Shown: piece by piece, positions 1 to 5,942 of the stretch
Layout: each line of letters begins with the position of its first letter
How positions within the stretch are numbered: the stretch's first letter is position 1
Assembly: GCA_013694835.1 (NCBI GenBank)
Contig: JACDBP010000397.1
Coordinates: 1 to 7,884 of the forward strand
DNA length: 7,884 nucleotides
Reading direction: 5' to 3'
From: Chloroflexota bacterium
Lineage (GTDB): Bacteria; Chloroflexota; Limnocylindria; Limnocylindrales; CSP1-4
Program-made: the position numbers and the translations under genes
Notes under the pieces: model-generated
What the model was told of the DNA's origin: nothing
Database searches by the model: none
Seen by the model: only the letters and a program-made list of their open reading frames with translations

Positions 1-2
1 AC

Positions 3-1514
3 CCGGCGATGGCCACGGTCGGCATCAAGCGGGTCATCAACGGCCCGTTCACGTTCGCGCCGGACGGCAACCCGCTCGTCGGACCGGTGCGAGGGCTGCC
101 CAACTACTGGGTGGCCTGCGCGGTGATGGCCGGCCTCTCCCAGGGCGGCGGCGTGGGCCTGGCACTCGCGACCTGGATGACGCAGGGCGACCCGGGCATG
201 GATATCTGGGGCATGGACGTCGCCCGATTCGGCGACTACGCCACGATCGGCTACACGAATGCCCGGGTCCGCGAGAACTACGCGCGCCGGTTCCGGATCA
301 CCTTCCCCAACGAGGAGCTCTCGGCCGGGCGGCCATTGCACACGACCCCGATCTACGACCGCCTGAGCGTCGCAAACGCGGTCTGGGGCGCCTCGTACGG
401 GCTGGAGCACGCCCTGTGGTTCCAGGAGCCCGGCAAGGAACCGGTGGAAGAGGTGACGTTCCGACGCTCCAACGCGTGGAACCAGGTGGCGGCCGAGTGC
501 GCCGCGGTCAGGGACGGTGTGGGCCTCATCGAGACATCGAACTTCGCCAAGTACCACGTCTCGGGCGCCGGCGCGGCGACGTGGCTCTCGGGCCTGCTCA
601 CCAACCGGCTGCCGGCGGTCGGCCGGATCAGGCTCAACGCGCTGCTCAACCCACAGGGCCGGCTTCTCGGCGAGTTCACGGTGGCGCGCGCCGCGGACGA
701 GGAGTTCTTCGTGTTCGGCTCCCAGGCGGCGGAAACCCATCACAGCCGCTGGTTCCTTGACCACCTGCCGGAAGACGCCAGCGTGTCGTTCCGCGTGCTC
801 GGCCTCGGTCTGGTGGGCCTGTCGCTGGCGGGACCCAGGGCCCGCGATGTCCTGCAGCAGGTGACCGACACGGACCTCGCGACCCCGTCGTTCAGGTTCA
901 TGGATTTCAAGCCGGTCCAGGTGGGCATGATCCCGGCTCGCGCCGGGCGGCTCAGCTACACCGGCGATCTGGGGTACGAGCTGTGGGTGGCCCCCGAGCA
1001 CCAGCGGGCGCTGTTCGACCTGCTGCTGGATGCCGGCGCAGCACACGGGATGCGGCTATTCGGCTTCCGGGCGTTGATGTCGCTGCGCCTGGAGAAGGGC
1101 TACGGCACCTGGTTCCGCGAGTACCGCCCCATCTACACGCCGCTGGAGGCAGGGCTGACGACCTACATCGACCTGGACCACGAGTTCATCGGCCGCGCCG
1201 CGCACGAGGCGGAGCTGGCGACCGGCCCCGCGCGGCGGCTCGTCACGCTGATCGTCGACCCGGATCCGGACGACCCCGCCGACCCGATCGGCGACGAGCC
1301 GATCTGGCACGACGGGGCGGTGGTCGGCTGGGTCACCTCCGGCGGCTACGCCCATCACAGCCGCGCATCGGTGGCGCTGGGCTACGTTCCGGCGCACCTG
1401 GCGACGCCGGGGGCGGTCGGCGGGTTCGAGATCGAGATCATCGGTCGCCGCCGCCCCGCCCGTCTCCAGCCGGAGCCGCTGTTCGATCCGGAGGGACGAC
1501 GGATGCGTCAGTGA
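3..1514 (+). CDS. Dimethylglycine/sarcosine dehydrogenase-like flavoprotein with GcvT domain (5' partial)
   Basis: This is the C-terminal part of a fused FAD-dependent amine dehydrogenase and folate-binding aminomethyltransferase of the DMGDH/SARDH family. Such enzymes demethylate dimethylglycine or sarcosine and transfer the one-carbon unit to tetrahydrofolate. The frame is open to the left edge, and the first visible residues (INGPFTFAPDGNPLVG) are already the end of the DAO-type FAD domain, so the ATG at 9 is internal, not the start. Counting from that ATG, residues 1-65 close the FAD domain. Residues about 70-115 are the linker domain with the family signature FGDYATIGYT and NYARRF. Residues about 120-395 are GcvT with LRLEKG at 359-364 and YTPLEAGL soon after. 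The rest is the GcvT C-terminal barrel. The N-terminal dinucleotide motif and any flavin-linking histidine lie off the window. The stop overlaps the next gene's GTG by four bases. Family assignment is secure; dimethylglycine versus sarcosine or another N-methyl amine is not decided by sequence. Confidence 0.9.
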   Translation, partial: PAMATVGIKRVINGPFTFAPDGNPLVGPVRGLPNYWVACAVMAGLSQGGGVGLALATWMTQGDPGMDIWGMDVARFGDYATIGYTNARVRENYARRFRITFPNEELSAGRPLHTTPIYDRLSVANAVWGASYGLEHALWFQEPGKEPVEEVTFRRSNAWNQVAAECAAVRDGVGLIETSNFAKYHVSGAGAATWLSGLLTNRLPAVGRIRLNALLNPQGRLLGEFTVARAADEEFFVFGSQAAETHHSRWFLDHLPEDASVSFRVLGLGLVGLSLAGPRARDVLQQVTDTDLATPSFRFMDFKPVQVGMIPARAGRLSYTGDLGYELWVAPEHQRALFDLLLDAGAAHGMRLFGFRALMSLRLEKGYGTWFREYRPIYTPLEAGLTTYIDLDHEFIGRAAHEAELATGPARRLVTLIVDPDPDDPADPIGDEPIWHDGAVVGWVTSGGYAHHSRASVALGYVPAHLATPGAVGGFEIEIIGRRRPARLQPEPLFDPEGRRMRQ

Positions 1515-3730
1515 CCGAGGCGAGCCGGATCGTCGTCGACGGTCGCCCGATGCCGTTCCACCCGGACGACTCCGTAGCGCTGGCCGTGCTGCGGGCGGGA
1601 GAGCATCCCCACCACGGCGGCACGATCTGCCTGGCGGGCGACTGCGGCAACTGCATCGCGGAAGTCGACGGCGTCGCCTACGTCCGGACCTGCCAGACAC
1701 CCTGCCGCCCCGGGCTCGTGATGCATCGGCATCCGGCAGTCGGCGCCCCGCCGCTGCATCCGGCCGTGGCGCTCGACACCACGACCCCACCGCCCGCTCG
1801 GCGCATCTCCGTGCAGCGCAGCAGGGCCGAGGTCGTCGTGGTCGGTGCCGGCGAGAGCGGAACCGCCGCCGCGTCGGCGGCCCAGCGGCAGGGACGCAGC
1901 GTCACGCTCCTCGACGGCGGTCAGGGGATGGAGGTGGTCGCGATCTACGCGGGGCCGACGGTCATCGTCCGGACACCCGGAGGCATGGCCCACATCCAGG
2001 CCGAGGAGGTGATCGTCGCGACGGGCGCGGCCGAGCTCCACCCCGTCTGCCCGGGGAACGCGCTGGTCGGTCTCGTCACCGCTAACGCCGCGGGGCAGCT
2101 CCATGCAGCTGGCGTCGACCTCGGCGTCGCCGTCGCCATCGGCTCACCCCCCGAAGGCGTGCCGTGCACACCCGTTTCCGGCCGACTGCGCCGGTTCGAA
2201 GGTCACGCCAGGGTCACGGCCGTCGTCACGGTCGACGACGACGGCGGCGAGCGGACCACCCCGTGCGACACGGTGATCCTGGGCCTCGGGCGCGCGCCCC
2301 GTGACGTCCTGTCGCGCATGGCCGAAGAACTTCCGGTCACCGTGGTGGGTCCGGCCGCCGCGAGCTTCCCGCTCCCCCCGGCCCCCGACGCAGGCACGGT
2401 CTGTCCCTGCTCGCGCGTCGATGTCGACGATCTCGCGAGTGTCTGGGATCGCGGGTTCCAGGAGCTCGAGCTGGTCAAACGGGCGACCCTTGCCGGCACC
2501 GGGACCTGCCAGGGAAGCGTCTGCCTGCCTCACCTCCGCGCGTTCATCGCCGAGCGATCCGGACAGACCCCCGAGCCGTTCACGGCGCGACCCGCCTCCC
2601 GGCAGATCACGCTCGCCGAAGCCGCCGCCGGGGTGCACGTGGATGCGTTCCGGCGGACGGCGCTCCACGACGAGCACGTCTCCCTCGGCGCGCGCATGGA
2701 CCGCTTCGGCGGCTGGTGGCGGCCCTGGCATTACGGCGACCACGTGGCCGAGTACTGGGCGGTCCGCGAGGGCGTGTCGCTCGGTGACGTCAGCACCCTG
2801 GGCAAGATCCTCGTCTCGGGACCGGACGCCGTCGAGTCGCTCGAGCGGCTCTATCCCGTGCGCGTCGCCGACATCCGTTCGGGCCGCTCGCGGTACGCGC
2901 TGCTGCTCGACGAGGGCGGCCACCTGATCGACGACGGCATGATCCTGCGGGAGACGGAGACGCGCTTCGCCCTCACCTTCACCTCGGCAGGCGCGGCGCA
3001 CGCGGAGATGTGGCTGCGCGACTGGATCGACATGTGGGGCCTCCGCGTCCACGTGCTGGACCGGACGATGTCGCTCGCCGCGGTCAACGTCACCGGTCCG
3101 CTGGCCGGCCGGCTGCTGGAGCGGGTCGGGCTGCCGGCGCCACCGCGCTTCCTGCAGCACGTCCACGCCGAGATCGCCGGCGTGCCGTGCCACGTGATGC
3201 GCCTCAGCTTCACCGGGGAGGTGTCGTTCGAGCTGCACCACGACGTGCATCGCTCGGTCGAGCTGTGGAGGGCTTTGCTGGCCAACGGTTCGGACCTGGG
3301 CATCGTGCCGCACGGCCTCCAGGCCCTCCAGGGCCTTCGCCTGGAGAAGGGCCATGTGATCGTCGGCATGGATACGGAGCTTGACTCCACGCCCCGCCGG
3401 CTGGGCATGGACTGGGCGGTGCAGATGGACAAGGCCGAGTTCGTCGGTCGCAGCGCGCTCGCCCGCACGGCCGGGCTGCCGGATCAGCGCCGGTTGGTGG
3501 GGCTGACGATGCCTGGTATCGCGCCAACCGAGGGCAGCCCGATCTGGTCAGACCGCGAGGTCGTGGGGCACGTGTCGTCCAGCTTCACGTCACCCCTGCT
3601 GGGTCACGCCGTGATGCTCGGCTGGCTGAAGCGCGCGCCTTTCCCCGACACGGTCACGGTAGACGGCCGGGCGGCGGCCGTCGTCCGACCACCGTTCTAC
3701 GACCCCGAGGGCAGCCGTGCTCGTGCTTGA
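1511..3730 (+). CDS. soxA: Sarcosine oxidase alpha subunit-like protein: [2Fe-2S], shortened FAD/NAD, BFD-type Fe-S and GcvT domains
   Basis: This 739-residue protein has the alpha-subunit layout of heterotetrameric sarcosine oxidase, in which the C-terminal GcvT half binds tetrahydrofolate. I start it at GTG 1511, which overlaps the previous stop (GTGA) and has GGAGGG at 1490-1495; the open frame further upstream is a shadow of gene 1. Residues 1-80 are an HcnA-like [2Fe-2S] domain with C40, C45, C48 and C61. A Rossmann motif GAGESG sits at 112-117, followed by an ATG motif at 170-172. Residues about 295-345 are a BFD-like domain with C298, C300, C333 and C338 and the family string VKRATLAGTGTCQG. 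GcvT runs from about 380, with LRLEKG at 609-614, to the end. Classical alpha subunits are roughly 950-1000 residues; the shortfall lies mostly in the FAD/NAD domain, with only about 55 residues between the two motifs. It may have lost FAD or NAD binding while keeping two possible Fe-S clusters. A related opine-oxidase or hydroxyproline-dehydrogenase-type complex is an alternative. Confidence 0.83.
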   Translation: MTEASRIVVDGRPMPFHPDDSVALAVLRAGEHPHHGGTICLAGDCGNCIAEVDGVAYVRTCQTPCRPGLVMHRHPAVGAPPLHPAVALDTTTPPPARRISVQRSRAEVVVVGAGESGTAAASAAQRQGRSVTLLDGGQGMEVVAIYAGPTVIVRTPGGMAHIQAEEVIVATGAAELHPVCPGNALVGLVTANAAGQLHAAGVDLGVAVAIGSPPEGVPCTPVSGRLRRFEGHARVTAVVTVDDDGGERTTPCDTVILGLGRAPRDVLSRMAEELPVTVVGPAAASFPLPPAPDAGTVCPCSRVDVDDLASVWDRGFQELELVKRATLAGTGTCQGSVCLPHLRAFIAERSGQTPEPFTARPASRQITLAEAAAGVHVDAFRRTALHDEHVSLGARMDRFGGWWRPWHYGDHVAEYWAVREGVSLGDVSTLGKILVSGPDAVESLERLYPVRVADIRSGRSRYALLLDEGGHLIDDGMILRETETRFALTFTSAGAAHAEMWLRDWIDMWGLRVHVLDRTMSLAAVNVTGPLAGRLLERVGLPAPPRFLQHVHAEIAGVPCHVMRLSFTGEVSFELHHDVHRSVELWRALLANGSDLGIVPHGLQALQGLRLEKGHVIVGMDTELDSTPRRLGMDWAVQMDKAEFVGRSALARTAGLPDQRRLVGLTMPGIAPTEGSPIWSDREVVGHVSSSFTSPLLGHAVMLGWLKRAPFPDTVTVDGRAAAVVRPPFYDPEGSRARA

Positions 3731-4097
3731 GACCCTCCATGGGCTCCGGGTCATCGCAGCGCCGGCATCCCTCGACGGCGTGCGCTGGAGTGAAGGCACG
3801 ATCGTCCTTCGCTTCGCTCCTGACGAAGCGTTCGCCCTGGGCGCCACGGAGGTCCAGATCCCCGACGAGTATGCCATCGTCGTGCACGAATCGGCATTCG
3901 TGGGCTCGTGGCTGACGCGCGAAGAGCTCGCCGATTCGGTCCTGCCGCACATCGAGTGGCCGTTGCCCGAAAGGCGGCCCTCGCTCGCCCAGGGATTCGT
4001 CGCGGGTGTTCCGGCCAAGCTGTGGCTGGATGGTGACCGCGCCCTCCTGCTGTGCGCTGCCGCCTACGTCCACGAGCTCGCCGACCGGCTCGGATGA
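3717..4097 (+). CDS. Small protein at the sarcosine oxidase gamma position, function unassigned
   Basis: This 126-residue protein begins at GTG 3717, with GAGGG at 3707-3711 five bases upstream, and overlaps the alpha-like gene by 14 bases. A second in-frame GTG at 3723 is possible. It ends in an ATGA overlap with the beta gene. It shows no signal peptide, membrane helix or metal-ligand cluster, and has only one cysteine near its C-terminus. The middle carries EWPLPERRPSLAQGF, and the last 30 residues (GVPAKLWLDGDRALLLCAAA then YVHELADRL) loosely resemble the end of SoxG, where a valine-leucine strand is followed by a helix. True SoxG is about 200 residues with a GcvT-like fold, so this would be a reduced or unrelated version. 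Its place, locked between alpha and beta genes, argues for a structural subunit of the complex. Coding status is strong from the tight overlaps at both ends; the homology to gamma is a guess. Confidence 0.72.
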   Translation: MLVLETLHGLRVIAAPASLDGVRWSEGTIVLRFAPDEAFALGATEVQIPDEYAIVVHESAFVGSWLTREELADSVLPHIEWPLPERRPSLAQGFVAGVPAKLWLDGDRALLLCAAAYVHELADRLG

Positions 4098-5302
4098 ACG
4101 ACTTCGTCGAACGGCGGATCGCACTCCGATGGCATGCGCCGCGGCGCGCCTACGACGTGCTGATCATCGGCGGCGGGGGTCATGGCCTCGCCACGGCGTA
4201 CTACCTGGCAGACCGCCACGGCATCACGAACGTGGCCGTGATCGAGGCCGGCTACATCGGGTCAGGCAACTCCGGCCGCAACACCACGATCATCCGCGCC
4301 AACTACGGGATCCCCGAAGCCGTGCGGTTCTACCAGCACAGCCTGGAGCTCTACCAGACCCTGGAGGAGGAGCTGGACTGCCGGTTCATGCATGAGACCA
4401 AGGGCATCATGTGGCTGGCCCACACCGAGACCCAGATGCGCGCGGAGGGGGCCCGCTCGCTCCTCAACCTGGCCTGTGGGGCGGAGACGGTGATGATCAC
4501 GCCCCTAGAGGCCAAGGAGCTGTGCCCGCAGCTCGACCTCTCGGGCGGCGGCCGGTACCCCGTGCTCGGCGCTTCGTACCACCCGGCAGCGGCGACGGCT
4601 CGCCACGACCGGGTCGTGTGGGGGTACGCCCAGGGCGCGATGCGCCACGGTGTCCACGTCGCACAGCACACGATGGTCACCGGGCTCCAACGTCACGGGA
4701 CGCGGGTCACCGGCGTCGAGACCACGAGCGGGCCCATCTCCGCCGGCGTGGTGCTGAGCGCCGCTGGAGGCCGCGTCTCCACGATCGCTGCCCATGCCGG
4801 CGTGCGGCTGCCGATCCGAACCCACCCGCTCCAGGCATTCGTCACGAACAGCTACGACTTCCCCTTCCCTGGCATCGTGAGCGACACCGAGCTGCTGTGC
4901 TATGTCTCCCAGACCGAGCGCGGCCAGATGCTGGTCGGCGCCGAGTTCGACGCGCAGCCCAGCTACTCGCAGCGGTCCTCGTTCAGCTTCCTGCAGAGCT
5001 GCGCCGCCAAGGTGACGCGCCTGCTGCCGTTCATGCGCGACCTGCGCATCCTCCGTCAGTGGACCGGGATCTGCGACATCTCGGCTGACTTCTCGCCGAT
5101 CATGGGCCAGACCGGCGTCGATGGATTCCTTGTGACCACCGGCTGGGGAACCTGGGGGTTCAAGGCGATCCCGGCTGGCGGCGAGCAGATGGCGCAGCTC
5201 ATCGCGACCGGCCGCACGCCGGCACTGCTGGAGCCGTTCCGCCTCGACCGATTCGCCAGCGACCACACGATGGCGGACCCGGGATCGACGGGCACGCACT
5301 GA
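4094..5302 (+). CDS. soxB: Sarcosine oxidase beta subunit-like FAD-dependent oxidoreductase
   Basis: This 402-residue DAO-superfamily flavoprotein should be the catalytic subunit that oxidises the N-methyl amine. I start it at ATG 4094, inside an ATGA overlap with the preceding stop, because this gives the usual length of about 405 residues; the frame upstream of it is an extension. Residues 20-50 form the Rossmann motif with G26-x-G28-x-x-G31, followed by an acidic residue in VIEAGYIGSG. The stretch GSGNSGRNTTIIRANY is highly characteristic of SoxB. H171 in ARHDRVVWG aligns in position with the histidine that carries covalent FMN in tetrameric sarcosine oxidase (His173 in the Corynebacterium enzyme, from memory). 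The C-terminal flavin-binding segment GWGTWGFKAIPAGG is intact. No ribosome-binding site is obvious, so translation probably relies on coupling. The next gene starts on the last base of this stop codon. The SoxB family call is strong; the exact amine substrate is inferred from the neighbours. Confidence 0.9.
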   Translation: MNDFVERRIALRWHAPRRAYDVLIIGGGGHGLATAYYLADRHGITNVAVIEAGYIGSGNSGRNTTIIRANYGIPEAVRFYQHSLELYQTLEEELDCRFMHETKGIMWLAHTETQMRAEGARSLLNLACGAETVMITPLEAKELCPQLDLSGGGRYPVLGASYHPAAATARHDRVVWGYAQGAMRHGVHVAQHTMVTGLQRHGTRVTGVETTSGPISAGVVLSAAGGRVSTIAAHAGVRLPIRTHPLQAFVTNSYDFPFPGIVSDTELLCYVSQTERGQMLVGAEFDAQPSYSQRSSFSFLQSCAAKVTRLLPFMRDLRILRQWTGICDISADFSPIMGQTGVDGFLVTTGWGTWGFKAIPAGGEQMAQLIATGRTPALLEPFRLDRFASDHTMADPGSTGTH

Positions 5303-5535
5303 TGTGGATCACCTGCCCACGATGCGGCGGCCGTCCGGTCGAGGAGTATCGCTTCGGGGGCGAGGTGCGAGGTGCCGCGGCGTGGATCACCGATGCGGCC
5401 CTGCGCGACGTCGACTACGTCTGGATGTACGACAACATCGAGGGCGTGACCACGGAGCGCTGGTTCCATGGGGCTGGCTGCCGCCGCTGGCTGACCATCC
5501 GCCGCGACACGACGACGGACACCATCGTGGCCTGA
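5302..5535 (+). CDS. soxD: Sarcosine oxidase delta subunit-like zinc protein
   Basis: This 77-residue protein matches the SoxD family in length and pattern. SoxD is a small zinc-binding structural subunit of heterotetrameric sarcosine oxidase. The ligand set is visible as C5, C8, H56 and C60 (ITCPRCG near the start and WFHGAGCRRW near the end), equivalent to the Cys-Cys-His-Cys site of the family. Other family features are EYRFGGE at residues 15-21, the YDN segment at 43-45, and a C-terminal RDT stretch before the final helixless tail. The ATG overlaps the beta gene stop by one base (TGATG), and no separate ribosome-binding site is evident. Its presence is the best evidence that the cluster encodes a true multi-subunit sarcosine-oxidase-type complex, and not just isolated flavoproteins. 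It is the last gene of the operon. Confidence 0.92.
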   Translation: MWITCPRCGGRPVEEYRFGGEVRGAAAWITDAALRDVDYVWMYDNIEGVTTERWFHGAGCRRWLTIRRDTTTDTIVA

Positions 5536-5565
5536 GCGGTTCGGCTCGGTCGAACCGCCCGAGCC
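5536..5565. terminator. Putative bidirectional terminator between convergent operons
   Basis: Right after the delta-subunit stop, GCGGTTCG (5536-5543) is perfectly repeated in inverse as CGAACCGC (5551-5558), giving an eight-base-pair stem with a seven-base loop. A second, mutually exclusive stem pairs GGCTCGG (5543-5549) with CCGAGCC (5559-5565). The 41-base gap lies between the plus-strand amine operon and a converging minus-strand gene. Neither side has a T run, so it is not a canonical intrinsic terminator; hairpins without U tracts are common candidates in GC-rich genomes. Confidence 0.55.
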
Positions 5566-5576
5566 GGATGGTCGGT

Positions 5577-5882
5577 TCAGTCGACCGAGATGCTCCCGAA
5601 GATCAGGACCTTGCGCTCAAGGTCGAAGACCGCCTTGTCGCTGCGCTTGATCAGCTGGAGGAGCGCTTCGACGTCGTCGGCGGTGGGGCGCAACACGTAC
5701 TCGTCTGCTCCATGGTCGAGGATGAGCTGCAGCGTGAACGCTCCGGGCGCGCCTCGCTCCGCCTCCGTCCACGACGCCTGCACCTGGGTGACCTCTCGGA
5801 TCACGATCTGCTGCTCCGCGCGCTGCTCCACCAGAACCTCACTCTCTGCCGGCGGCCGTCCGGCTCGCTGTGTTCGGATCAT
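5577..5882 (-). CDS. Hypothetical protein, 101 residues
   Basis: I do not recognise this protein. It starts at ATG 5882 and ends 41 bases from the delta-subunit stop on the opposite strand. The N-terminal half (about residues 10-45) is polar and charged, with short amphipathic stretches (VLVEQRAEQQIVIREVTQVQ). Residues 46-101 look like a compact fold: a strand GAFTLQLIL, then YVLRPTADDVEALLQLIKRS as a turn plus helix, then strands KAVFDLE and VLIFGSISV. It has no cysteine, signal peptide or membrane segment. A ribosome-binding site is not evident. It lies 60 bases after the sigma factor gene on the same strand, so it is either the third gene of that operon or transcribed from its own weak promoter. 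Coding is supported by the gene-sized frame filling the gap exactly and by realistic protein composition; an overlapping plus-strand frame is arginine/serine-rich and looks like a shadow. Confidence 0.7.
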   Translation of the reverse strand: MIRTQRAGRPPAESEVLVEQRAEQQIVIREVTQVQASWTEAERGAPGAFTLQLILDHGADEYVLRPTADDVEALLQLIKRSDKAVFDLERKVLIFGSISVD

Positions 5883-5893
5883 CGTTTCACAGA

Positions 5894-5923
5894 AGGCTAC
5901 GGGTGAAGCCGCGATATCGGCAA
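5894..5923 (-). promoter_or_regulatory. Possible housekeeping-type promoter for the 101-residue gene
   Basis: Read on the minus strand, TTGCCG (5923-5918) is followed after 18 bases by TAGCCT (5899-5894), near the sigma-70 consensus elements. The -10-like hexamer ends 11 bases before ATG 5882, so a transcript from here would have a very short leader, consistent with the absence of a clear ribosome-binding site. The match is modest and could be chance in this composition. Confidence 0.25.
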
Positions 5924-5942
5924 GGACCGATGCTGGCCGGTC

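Noticed and set aside
983..1510. Upstream extension of the alpha-like frame deep into gene 1
   Set aside because: The translated extension is arginine/proline/glycine-rich without any family similarity, while the overlapping frame encodes a clear GcvT domain; GTG 1511 gives the correct ferredoxin-domain start.
1760..2410. Possible frameshift or assembly deletion explaining the short FAD domain
   Set aside because: The frame stays open and conserved motifs on both sides are in register, so no frameshift is visible; an in-frame deletion cannot be excluded but is handled as a finding.
2144..3355. Long antisense open frame of 403 codons
   Set aside because: It mirrors the GcvT and BFD coding region of the alpha-like gene and has the low-complexity composition typical of antisense frames in GC-rich DNA.
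4411..5088. Plus-strand frame of 225 codons inside the beta gene
   Set aside because: It is arginine- and proline-rich shadow sequence; the beta frame has intact SoxB motifs throughout.
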